Below the pieces are notes generated by a model, which did no database searches, was not told the DNA's origin, and saw only the letters and a program-made list of their open reading frames with translations. From Haliclystus octoradiatus (lineage: Eukaryota; Cnidaria; Staurozoa; Stauromedusae; Haliclystidae): DNA of 64,000 nucleotides. Shown in pieces: positions 53,622 through 64,000 of this stretch. Position numbers and translations under genes: made by a program. Each line of letters opens with the position of its first letter. Position 1 is the first letter of the stretch. The stretch lies in assembly GCA_916610825.1 (NCBI GenBank), contig OU744449.1:1054001-1118000 (forward strand). Direction: 5' to 3'.

Positions 53622-53627
53622 AATAAA
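53622..53627 (+). promoter_or_regulatory. Poly(A) signal of HIBCH paralog 2
   Basis: AATAAA 66 nt after the TAG stop codon; the only hexamer at the expected distance. Confidence 0.6.
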
Positions 53628-54335
53628 TCTGACAAGATCAGTTTTAATGTTATAAATATAATACTTTAAATACAAACATATGTATCTCTATGACCAGAAG
53701 AAAACATTTAAATTCCAAAATATAGAGGAGGGAGTTGATGATGTTTTTTCAAGCTATTGTGCAAAATTGTGGCTTTTTTTATCAAAAGATTATCATTCTC
53801 AAAAGATCCGCTGTCATGAGCAAACGATGCTCCATTTTAAAAATTCTATTTCAATGGCAATTCAGTGCCATACGAAATTAGTGTGAACAATACAAATTAT
53901 AAGAAGCATTCCAGATAGTTGTAATGTACTACTGGTTACTGCAGTTTCATAGTAGACTTTAGATGAAGAACACAAATTATATCACAAATTTGAATAGCCA
54001 TCGTCCAGCCCTGAAGTTTATAATTTTTTAAAACATTGGGGCCCATTAGGGCCTATTGAAACAATGTGATTTCTGCTCAACAGGTTCCGTTGAGTTTTGG
54101 ATATAATTAATGCATTGCTTCGTATTAACATTTAGCTCATTGTGGCGACTGATAACTATGATGTATTTGATGGTTGAATTGTTATTTTATGACAATTTAT
54201 ATTTTGTGACAAGTGTGTGAATAATTTGCCAAATTTATTTAGGTGTTATTTTTGCTGTGCAGAAAATCTCATGTTGATAGCATTGAGTTTTCAAGTTGGA
54301 ATCAATTTTTGACTCATGGTTACGAAGTATCCTTG
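53628..54335. other. Intergenic, no gene recognised
   Basis: AT-rich sequence after paralog 2. A 68-codon open frame at 53680-53886 has no recognisable features. Confidence 0.4.
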
Positions 54336-54426
54336 AGTCTATTCTATGATGTTAGGTAGTATGGTAATACTATTAGTGTTGATTTTACTTAGTATTACCA
54401 CCATACTACCTAGCATCATAGAATAT
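54336..54426 (+). ncRNA. Candidate hairpin RNA
   Basis: The arms (about 54340-54371 and 54391-54425) pair over 32 bp, with a single G.U and a 3-nt bulge on the 3' side; the loop is about 19 nt. The 5' arm contains TAGGTAGTATGGTAATACT, whose first eight bases equal the 5' end of miR-196 and resemble let-7 family seeds; elsewhere it does not match them. The stem is more perfect than most animal pre-miRNAs, so a small foldback element is the main alternative. Confidence 0.35.
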
Positions 54427-55130
54427 ACATAAATTTGCTTGATTTAGTACTTGGGCATGAAAACCATTTAGCTCAACGACTCTTTATTTTTGTCCCCTTT
54501 ACTACAACTGTCTCCTTGTCTGTTATAAGATATGATATAAACATAACTAATGATGGATAATCATTTCATGAAGTTGATCAAATCATTGGCAACTGTATCT
54601 TGCTAAAAGTCATGAAATTTTAAAGAAAATTGTGAATCTGTGTGAAAAATAATGTTGATGGATTATTTGTGGACAGTATGAGAACATAACCATGTAAAGA
54701 TCACAAGTCCAAAAGATGGCACTGAGTTCATCAACTGTCCATGAACATTTTATAAACAGTTCATGAATAGTAGTTTATTCACAGTTCATGAACGTTAAAT
54801 GGCTGTTCATGAAAATTGGGCCAATTAATGACCTGGTTTGTATTCACAGAGGAACTTTATGCTTATCCAAACCTACCAATAGACTGACGAACGCAAATTC
54901 AAAACATATTTTAAAATTCCATGTTATCATACCAATAATATATAACGAGTCTTTAATGTTAATAAATTAGTACTGTATAAGCTATTTATATTTTATTATT
55001 TAACTTTCATATTAACAATGTACCTAGAATAACGGTACTTCAATAATTGAACATAGAAGGTGTTGCTTGGTAACAGTTTACTATAACAATAAACATTTTA
55101 AATGTTAAACGATTGTTTATAAATATATAT

Positions 55131-55136
55131 TTTATT
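55131..55136 (-). promoter_or_regulatory. Possible poly(A) signal overlapping the PDK stop codon
   Basis: AATAAA on the minus strand overlaps the TAA stop itself. Another AATAAA-like site lies about 40 nt downstream (CAATAAAC complemented differently), so which is used is unclear. Confidence 0.3.
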
Positions 55137-58100
55137 TCTGTTTTGCTGACGTGGAACCATTCCTATAATACCCAGATGCAGACGGTTTTGAATACCCTCT
55201 GCCGTGTCCTTCATAGAATGAATCTGAGCTCCAATCCTTTACGTGATTAACATTATGTCCGCTCTGATTCGCTTCGTCATAATTCTTTGCAACAAAGCTG
55301 TTGTACATTGGTAAAACTTCACTAGCTTCATCAGAAAGAGTCTGAGAGAAACAAAATAAAATGAAATAGAAAATGAAAATGTAGAAAATTGGGAGAATTG
55401 TGAACTGGGGACTGAACTTTCCCTGTGAAAATAGTTCATGAATGTAAATTTGTTTTCAAGTCACGTTCATGAACTGTTTGATTTTTACAAACTTTTCACA
55501 AATTGGACACTTTACTGTATTAACATGTGGTGGGTGCCACGTTCCTGAAATTTCTATTCCGATATTACAACATTGTTTATCTGAGTATGCATTATACCCA
55601 CAGACGTCTCTCTAGAGAGTTTAATCTAACTTTTCAATCTCTGATTAAGAAATTGTAAAATCTGTTAAAGTAAATTTATGCAGATATAAATATAATAATC
55701 AGCCATGAAATGGTTCAGTCTTTTGTTAGATTAAATTTCAGTTTTATTCAATCTTGTTAAACACATCCTGAACTTCAGTCTATCATTTGTGCTTTTATGT
55801 CTTTTATGTCTAATGTGGCTACTATAATACCTTTAAGTATATAAGTGCATCAGTGCCATAACCTTCAATCGATGAGACTTGTATGTCACCACCAAAATAT
55901 TTGGCATAAAGACGCGACAATGGAAGACCATAACCATACCCAGCCTGAAATAATAAAAGGAAATAGTTAGTAATAGTATTAGTATTCAGCTCATTTAATA
56001 AAATAACTAAACAATTATAAAATGCTTGTCGTTACGAGTTTGACTTTAATGTATCATAGCAGCATCATATTGACAGGTCATACAACAACAACAACAATTT
56101 AAGGCAACACAAATTACGATATCCAGACATGATGTCACACTATAATTACCCTTGTTAAACCATATTAATCACCATTATATATCATAGATTTCCAACTATT
56201 TTTGAAATTTGAATGCCCGCGTCTGGTCAGTGGTCACTGTCAGGACAATATTTAAAATGTCTCGTTTCATTTCAAGGCATTAAATTATTCAAACTAAGAA
56301 CACCTAGGTTCAAAATTGTCTTATTTTAAAATATTCAGATTCAGATGCTTTAAGTCATATTTTTTATTGTTATTATGGTATTTTCTGTATTTCTTCTACA
56401 TACGATATTGAACATATTTGAATGCAGTTCAAAATACTTTCAAACTTCAACTCTAACTTTCAACGTTTCATATCAAAAGAAACATGACTACTTTTCCACT
56501 TAGCATTTGACTAATGGACTAAAATTTTCATGAACTCCTGAAGTGTTTTTCGCAGGGGTGCCCATAAGCTAGTTGTTAAACAATTACCTTTATATTTTAC
56601 ACTTCATTATTATTATCTGATGTGCTAGTGTCATCATAATAATACTGCACTTACCAATGGAGCAATGGCATCACATGACGACGGCTGAGGTGCAGTGGTA
56701 TAATGATAACAAAATAATTTATCAACGAGACCTCTTCCAATGCCACACCCTTTATCAGATATCTTAATAGTGAGGTCGCCAGGTCCTTTTACAATTAAAA
56801 CATCTATCTTTGGCAGTTCTGTCGTATCCGGTCTACTTTCAACGACAGCTCTCATGGAATTCTATAAAGAAAGAGGGACACTTTCAAGTAGGCCTACAAC
56901 TGCAATTGGATGCCCCAAGAATATACCTTGGGGGGGTTGTTTCTGTACCTGAAACCATGCTGAAACTTGAAATTTCAAGACATGCGGAAGCCATGACTGA
57001 CATTGATTGCTGAATTGTGTTAAGCGTTATTCAAAATTAAGCTTGTTGGGAACGCCGGTCAATGTTGAGCCTTCAAGAGGAGTACGTCAATCATGTAACA
57101 TTCAAATATGATTGAAATAAAAAAAGTAAAAAGTAATGTAGACGGTATCGCCCTACCGAAGGCACCCGTATCACTCCTCTATTTCTAGATGAGTGGCTTT
57201 TTTCGCTGAGAGCAATGATTTTAAACGCTCTTTGTTGATCTCAGCCGCGACACTGCAGATCAATTTCAACAGATTTCACGGCAGATAGGTATATCATTTG
57301 AAGTAAAGAGATCATTATAATATGTATGATATAATATAATATAATATTAGGTGAACACATGTATGTGAGAGTGCTTTGACTTGCTCAAGTCTCACTTCTG
57401 TGTTATGCCCATCTTGATGGATTGGGAAGTGAGGCAGCAATTCAATCATGAAAATGAGGCACCAAAAAGAAAGCGGGACTTTAGCTAGTCAAGAGAGTGC
57501 TCAATGTTTGTTAAGACAGAGCATAATATAGAATTGACACAAAGGTGAGGCAAAAGCCTTTTCCAATGCTCGGAGTAACTGCAAAGACTGTTGCCTCATT
57601 TTTGTGTCAATTTCATATTATGTATTGTAAAAAAATTCACCTTAAGAAGTTCAAAAAGAACATGGTATAAATGCGATGGGACATATGCTATGTTGATTCC
57701 ATCACCTTCGGATATGGCTGAAAAATAAAAAAAAATTAATCAGATGGGTATTGCTAGCCAGGAAATCAGTAAGTAGCAGGGCCTTGTATTACTTGTAAAA
57801 GAGGGTAAGAGGTTACAAGTTCAGGTTTACAAGTCACAACACAAACTCTCTTTTGAATTTCAATTAGTCAAACCAGAAGAATTGTAAAATATTTTTTCTC
57901 TTGCAATTATCAGTAATTTCAGTTAAAAGTTTCCAGTCTCAAACTAGTTGACATTCATGATCTACTGCCCTAGTCTACTCACACAGAGTAACTGTTTGGT
58001 CTGGTAATAGTAAATAAGTATAAGTGATTAGTAGAACCAAGCTGAGTCTCATAACTGTTGAGTCCCTCCATCCGTGATCACATGAGAGCTACAGATGTTG

Positions 58101-61100
58101 AATAGGCAGTGTTACATCTGTGATGAGGGTCAATCAAAAGGCTCAGCCTTCTGGAATCCTAGAGGCATTTCAACAATTTCTTCTGAATTTTTGTTGATGT
58201 TTGACCAATAAATCATTAAAAATATTTATTTGCTTTTGAATTTGCTCAAACTTTCGAGAATCCCAGATTCCTACTTCTGTCGGACCCTGTCTGTGATATT
58301 AGCCTAATACCAAGGGGGTAGGTAGCATATATGTGTAGCATCTTACAATTATGTTCTAAGATCCTCACACCAGGTGACATGAAATAAAATTGATCACAAA
58401 GTAAACTCGCATTTTCTGCTGCATCTAAAAACAAAAAGGAGGATTACTTCATAAATCACAGTAAATATTTGTTGGAAAGTGGGACGTGATAGGTAGAATA
58501 TATATATAGATTAATCTATGGGTATCACCAAACAAGCCAATATGATATCCAACAAGATTTCAACATTTAATGAATACGATTAAGAATAGAAAAGCAGGAT
58601 TTATTTCATATTTAAAAGAGATAAAAGTCTCGAGTTAGTCAGCTATAATTATCTTGAAATCCTTAATGGCAAAACTTTGATATTTACACTTGAGACAATA
58701 GAGTCACTGCTGAGGTTATCATCATCTGAATTGTCAATTTTCTTTTCAAATCAATTATATCCCAAATGGCTTGTTATCATAATAATCAAACCTTTCATGA
58801 CGCATTTATTTTTACGTGCCTGTAAGTGTTTGATAGAATATTTGGAATAAAGAAAATAAATAATAACATTAATACCTTGAACAACGGTTGAGACATGACA
58901 ACTAGGATCAAATACACCAATAAATTTACTTTTTGAACTGAGTGGATTTTCACCAAATAATGCCACTGAAACAAACAAACAACAAAATAAGTAATTTAAC
59001 AGATTATGCGCATAATCAATATCACATTTCCTGCATGCAACTTATAAATTATATTAAAAGGTATTCTTGTTTACATGTTTACATTCTGATTACAAACATT
59101 TACACTAATGGTAATATTTCAATAAAATCAAGCCATCGACATTATTTTTGAATGGCTAGCGTCGCATATAGAATGATTTACATTTACCGCTTTCAATAAA
59201 AACATTACAATGACATTCTGCCCTTGTAAAACTTGTGTTACAAATCAAACCTATTAAATAAAATAAATTGTTTCGATTGCTATGCTAACTGTGTATGTAG
59301 GCTATATTGTTACTACACTGTCAGTCATTACAGCCTCTTCATCAAATAGAAAAACAATGACTACTTACAATGCTGTGTTATTAAGAGCCTCACACTGATA
59401 CGGTTCATATAAAATCGATCTAAAAGTAAAAAACAAAATAAAGGTGGATGACATAGGAATAAATAAATAAATATGATTTTTTCTACACGATTTGGCTGGC
59501 TATATGAGGATTCCAATCAAATACCATCAGATTTTGATTAAGATCTTAAATGCCATAACAGTCTATCACAAATGGCAAGAGTTTGTATCATAGGACAGAT
59601 TCAGTGATTGCGGCTTGCATCAAACTGTGCTTGAGATATGAAATTATGTGACCACACTTGACACTTGGTGAATTTTGGGAAGACCCATTGCAAGTGAAAA
59701 CATCTTAGAATATTATATTACAATAATATTAGAATGTGAAAATGCCATGGAGACGCCATGAAATTCCATGCTTTTTTATGGTTTAGGTGTCACGTCAGTG
59801 GTGGCATGTAACATGATTGTGCAATGGCCATTATTCAGTACTTACCAAGAAAATATTGTATAGATGGATGGATTGAGTCTTCGCCTTCTGAATCACGTAA
59901 TTCAATTACACCCTATACTCAAAATAAAAACAAATAATTATCAAAATCTAGTTTAATTGGGATAACGTAACAAATAATCATATATGGCCAAGACAAATAA
60001 TAGTTTTCTATCTGTTAAAGAAAAAAATAAAGCCAATCTAAAATGCTGGTTTTGCTATTGTTCTAGCATTTTTCAAATGATTTTTCTTAGACTGAGGTTG
60101 CCTTTCACGCCTGAATAAAACATTACTGCTTGTGTGTTACCCTTCAAAGACAATATGAAGCAAATAACTAGGCAAATCACATCTTTGTTAGAGCAGAGAT
60201 AATTAGACTAGCATACCCAAGCTCCCATTTGACAAATTCACAGGAGACAACAGTCAAAACTAATTCATAAGCATATTAATATAACATGTTACCTGTGCCA
60301 TTGTTTCAACCACATTATTATGACGTCGTTTGATTATTAATAAACTCTTGCCAAATCTATAAGTCCGCCAATCAAATTATATAAATGTAAAGAGTAATAC
60401 AAAATAGGTAAAACAAAGATGGAAGAGTACAGTAGTATTAGATGTAAAATGAAGTGTAAAAAGCATGATATCAATAAAGTTAATAAATCTGTTCAATGTT
60501 CAGCACTTCCAGTTGTGTCTATATATTGTGCTTGTGTTACATTTGATATACCAATATGTAGTTTCAACTTCATCTTTTAGTTGACCATAAAATGTTTTTC
60601 TGAGGGATCCAACTCTTTAATATGGCTCGGTAGGTCAGTTCAGTAAAGCTTTTACAATAGGAAGGTATCATCGAATTAAGCAATAACAACAACAGCAATG
60701 ATGATAGCAAATCATGTACAGTGAAACCTGTATATAACAGCCAGCTATACAAAGTAGATAAATTGACCACTACATGCAGGTGGGCATTATAAACAGGGTT
60801 GATTCAATGGAAAATACTATTTTAGACATTGTAATAGCAACCATTATGGAAAGGAGACCGCTTTCTGTATAGATGTGACCGTTATAACATCTGATATGAT
60901 TGTAATAAGCAAATAATAACTTACTTGTCTACAAGTGTTTCATTCAGCGAGGGTTGTCGTCCATATTCAATTAATTCTGAAAAACTCTTTACGTACCTAC
61001 GCAAAAAAGCATTCATAAATAGCCTATTCAAAATAAAATGATTTCCAGACTTTTACATACATGTTAACATGTTAAGACTTAGAATAGGAGACAAAGATGA

Positions 61101-62727
61101 GGCAAAAGTCTTTATCCGTTACCGGTACTCAGAGTTCACATGTTTAATTGCGAACTTCAGATGTAATACTAGGCTACCTGCTAAGATGTTAGAAACTATT
61201 TCTCAGCAGGTTCTAAGAAATTTCAGAGTGTTTTTCTTGTTGATCCACACATCAGAAATTGGCAATACTCTAAATGGATCCTTTTATGTAAAAATTTTTT
61301 TGAAGGTTTTGGATGGAAAATCAAGTTTCTGGAAGGAGAAAAATAGCATATCATCTGATAAGGGTCCGACAATAAGGTTCAGCCTTCTGGAATCCTAGAG
61401 GCATTTCAATATTTTCTTCTGAATTTTTTTGTTGATGTTTGACCAATAAATCATTAAAAACATCAATTTTCTTCTGAATTTTGTCTGGCCTTCCGGGATC
61501 TAGGATCCCAGGATCCCCACTTTTGTTGGACCCTGCATCTGATAGATAATTGCAAATAGTTGCAGTATCACAAACCACTTCCTATATTGCATATAATATA
61601 TCTACAACTATTTTAATCCCAGGCTATTAATATCACTACTCTAATTAACAGGCTGCTTGACAGTTGTCAATTACGTTACACTTATTGTGGGACTATGGAA
61701 AATGTCTTAGCACTGATCTTACCAGCTTTTCACAAGCTCCACAGACGGCATTTTCTGTAAGTTCTTTGGTAACAAGTTGATTTCTTTCATGATATGAGCC
61801 AGCCTCACAGATAGTTCATGTTTTAGAAAGTTATAGGAATCTTGTTGAGTTGCATTTTTACCTAAAATTTCAAACAATAGGCCTAATTAATGTCAGTCAT
61901 TTTAACTGTGTTGACACAAATAAGGAACAAAAGTAAAGTAATTTGAGCACGCTGGCCTAGTTGAAAATAATGGTCTGTGCGGGGAATGCATCCCCTGCGC
62001 AATCTTCAGGAGTTGGTACTAAACTCTGTTAAAGAATAAGTGCATTCCCCGTACAAAACCAAATTTTCTGAATTAATTTGCAACTAGGCATGCTGGCGGT
62101 CACAATTGTCCAGAGTTATTTCTGGTTCTGGGAACCTCCTCCATTTTGAAAACAGATTAGCCTACTCAGAGAAGGAAAAATGTTCAGGTTTTCTGGATAA
62201 CGAATTTAGATAACGAATAGCCTACTAATTAAAACATTTACAACAAGCTCAATAAAATGCTCAATAGCCTAAGTTAGCTAGAAACAACCATGACACAGAC
62301 AGTACAAAGTTTGGAATACTATAGTAGAACAGTTTGTTTACTGTGATGCAGTCCTTTAAATGATTGGTGTCGACTAGAGACTATTAATTAACATAATACT
62401 GAGAACTTGAAATATAACTCATTGATTTGCTAATCCTATTTCAGATCTCCTGACTGAATTTGATTACTTTTGCTAGCTAGTAAGATAGACGAGTTAGAAG
62501 CTTCACATGACGTAAAATTTTTGCAGATAGCATTGCAAAACATACATGAAAGTAGAACATTTCATAGCACTGTTTTACAGATTACAGGTGTTTCACGTTA
62601 CCCTGTAATTGCGATGGCACTTACCAAAACTCGTAAATTGTTCTATCGATAAAGCAGATTGATGGTATCTGCTATATCGATTGATTGACGAAAGCAAATC
62701 TTGCGTGACTCTAGCTGCCCTTGCCAT
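55132..62727 (-). CDS. PDK: Pyruvate dehydrogenase kinase
   Basis: Mitochondrial matrix protein kinase that phosphorylates and switches off the pyruvate dehydrogenase E1 subunit. Twelve exons (minus strand): 62625-62727, 61723-61861, 60925-60996, 60293-60356, 59846-59912, 59369-59419, 58876-58965, 58347-58424, 57641-57717, 56655-56861, 55831-55944, 55132-55341; 423 residues, close to human PDKs. N-terminal helical domain: [44 protein letters not shown] (His117), [16 protein letters not shown] ATPase domain: N box FELLKNSMRA (Glu244, Asn248), G1 box DKGCGIG (283-289), ATP-lid TTAP, G2 [19 protein letters not shown], then [11 protein letters not shown]. The C-terminal DW pair known from PDK2 is kept (Asp390-Trp391). 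The basic N-terminus starting [10 protein letters not shown] suits import. BCKDK is less likely, given the PDK-type tail. Convergent with HIBCH paralog 2. Confidence 0.96.
57135..57290 (-). mobile_element. SINE body fragment, reverse orientation
   Basis: Minus-strand copy of 18040-18200: GATCTGCAGTGTCGCGGCTG, AATAGAGGAGTGATACGG, GTAGGGCGATACCGTC, ACATTACTT. The tRNA head is missing, as in a 5'-truncated insertion. It sits in a PDK intron. Confidence 0.85.
58125..58289. mobile_element. hAT-type MITE (CAGGGTCC family) with 8-bp target duplication
   Basis: 165 bp, ends GAGGGTC and GGACCCTG, flanked by identical TCTGTGAT (58117-58124, 58290-58297). The 8-bp duplication places the family with hAT elements. 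PDK intron. Confidence 0.88.
60719..60903. mobile_element. TA-flanked MITE, copy 6, reverse
   Basis: CAGTGAAACCTGTATATAAC left end preceded by TA, then GATTCAATGGAAAATACTAT; the right end is diverged. PDK intron. Confidence 0.75.
61360..61535. mobile_element. hAT-type MITE (CAGGGTCC family), reference copy
   Basis: 176 bp, left end AAGGGTCCGAC, right end TTGGACCCTG, flanked by identical CATCTGAT (61352-61359, 61536-61543). The interior CTTCTGGAATCCTAGAGGC and TCCGGGATCTAGGATCCC is partly self-complementary. PDK intron. Confidence 0.9.
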
Positions 62728-63525
62728 TTTAAAAATTCGTTAGTTAGGCTTATATCTCCACAAATGTTTTCAATACATAGGCTAATGAAAGATAGTTCAA
62801 CTAAAATGTTGATGTACTTCTCGAAAGACAATAACAATGACTATCAAATGACGCAGAATATTCCAGTGAAATTTGGGAATTTTTACGATAAGAGTCCATT
62901 GAGAAATCAACAGGTGCTCAAACTAGGTATATCATTATCGCGCATTAATATTAAGTTAATAATAAACACCAGAAATTTCGTTAAATAACCAAATCTTAAA
63001 GCCATTTGATGCACAAAAATAAGTATTTAGCTGTGGCTCAAATGCACAGCAGGCAGCAAGCTTGAACTAAATATCGTCCAGTCAGCAACAAATACAATCA
63101 CACGATATCTTGTCCAGTAAATTTTTTGAACATTCATCGGCCATATTGTTTTGATCTTTGTACTTACTGGTCACGTGACTAAAATGGGAAAAAACTGACC
63201 ACGTGACTATGGTACACTTAATAATCATCATCGTAAATATACTATACCAAATCTAAAATACCATACCATGGGCACGGGTCACAACGCAGAAAAGTATGAG
63301 AAAACCGTATCAAGATTGTATAAATAGAAGCAAGTTGTCATCCTTCTTCGTTGTTACATAATCAAATATCTCATATTCAAATAATTTCTCTTGGTCATTT
63401 TGGAAGCCTCTCAAGGAAGTGTAGTCCTACACTTTACACCACGAAGCGAAAAAGTATTGAAAAAATTACACAATTTAAGTTTCTATGAGGTGACATCACA
63501 TTTTGTAAAATAATAACAATAAATA
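62728..63525. other. Intergenic between PDK and the GPCR
   Basis: Should contain the PDK promoter and 5' UTR and the GPCR 3' UTR (minus strand). No further exon or repeat recognised. Two TCACGTGACT/ CACGTGACT E-box motifs (CACGTG) lie at about 63173-63207. Confidence 0.5.
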
Positions 63526-64000
63526 TTAATTTATAAATAGAGTGATAGGAGCTGCTAGTGTATCAGCACTATTGGAACGCGATGTCTGAGTAAATATATC
63601 GGATGCTTCACTCTTGCGTAATCGAGGTGTATTTGGAGGGGGTCCGTGCATACTAGATTCTTCTGGGTTACCTAAAGCATGAGAATATTTACAACAGCAG
63701 AATAAATGCCTCAAAAATGTCCTACAAAATATCCTCTTAATTGAGCATCGAACATGCCTATCAAAAATACAATAACAAATTGGATTTAAAACGGAATGCA
63801 TGGAAAATACTGTCCAAAAAGAGGTCATGATAAGGGGGAGTTCTCTTTTTCCACTGTAGATATATTGGATAAGAATTATCATCGGTACGCAGCATGATAT
63901 CTCCAAGGCAACAAGCATTCCAATCAATCTAACACCACGCCTCCTTTTGATGATCTTCTCAATATTTCCTTTGGATATTTCCATATTTCCTTTGATGTGA
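63526..64000 (-). CDS. Rhodopsin-class (class A) GPCR, 3' part, runs off the window
   Basis: Cell-surface receptor, C-terminal part only. The open frame enters from beyond 64000 (residues HIKGN before the first Met seen), so the true start lies outside. It shows the end of intracellular loop 3 (KIIKRRRGVRL), TM6 (GMLVALEISCCVPMIILIQY), TM7 with SVLNPICYCIFD, a variant of NPxxY followed by an acidic residue, then basic helix 8 (RCSIKRIFCRTF) with a Cys-rich, probably palmitoylated stretch (LFCCCKY) and a Ser/Thr-rich tail suited to kinase/arrestin control. TM6 has a Cys-Val-Pro kink instead of CWxP. No ligand class can be assigned from this part. Confidence 0.85.
   Translation of the reverse strand, partial: HIKGNMEISKGNIEKIIKRRRGVRLIGMLVALEISCCVPMIILIQYIYSGKRELPLIMTSFWTVFSMHSVLNPICYCIFDRHVRCSIKRIFCRTFLRHLFCCCKYSHALGNPEESSMHGPPPNTPRLRKSEASDIFTQTSRSNSADTLAAPITLFIN

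Overview
The window is nuclear DNA from a metazoan. It is AT-rich, its genes are split by GT-AG introns, and about half of it is repeats. Gene content (two-pore K+ channel, HIBCH, PDK, class A GPCR) and the transposon mix (Penelope-like elements, hAT, TTAA-flanked elements, tRNA-derived SINEs) fit a marine invertebrate, perhaps a tunicate or other deuterostome. I cannot place the species from sequence alone.

Layout. 0.9-3.3 kb (minus): a complete two-exon two-pore-domain potassium channel. Its upstream flank is duplicated in tandem at 3.36-4.83 kb. 5.8-13.5 kb: a transposon cluster built on (AAT)n microsatellites. It holds a Penelope-like element (PLE) remnant, a hAT-like element that carries a nested TTAA-flanked element, a longer PLE with reverse transcriptase and GIY-YIG regions, hammerhead-ribozyme-like motifs in its terminal repeats, a ~1.1 kb inverted-repeat element, and a ~165 bp palindrome carrying two opposed hammerhead-like motifs. 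14.5-26.1 kb: no host gene seen. There is a 7.4 kb structure bounded by ~0.8 kb inverted repeats, SINEs, MITEs, a second TTAA-flanked element, and a 1 kb array of a 12-bp satellite.

28.6-39.0 kb and 40.7-53.6 kb (both plus): two tandem paralogs of 3-hydroxyisobutyryl-CoA hydrolase (HIBCH), assembled here exon by exon. The shared exons have matching lengths and phases, including a 15-nt microexon. The second copy has a convincing two-exon mitochondrial presequence; the matching exons were not found for the first. Their introns are full of repeats built on the palindrome GTTCATGAAC, including an ~0.9 kb array of a 22-bp unit. 55.1-62.7 kb (minus): a complete 12-exon pyruvate dehydrogenase kinase, tail-to-tail with the second HIBCH gene. 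63.5-64.0 kb (minus): the 3' end of a rhodopsin-class GPCR that runs off the window.

How the genes relate: HIBCH (valine catabolism) and PDK (brake on pyruvate oxidation) both act in the mitochondrial matrix. Apart from sharing that compartment and being neighbours, nothing in the sequence shows co-regulation. The most unusual features are the hammerhead/PLE/(AAT)n complex, the GTTCATGAAC repeat family, and a hairpin at 54.3 kb with a miRNA-like fold.
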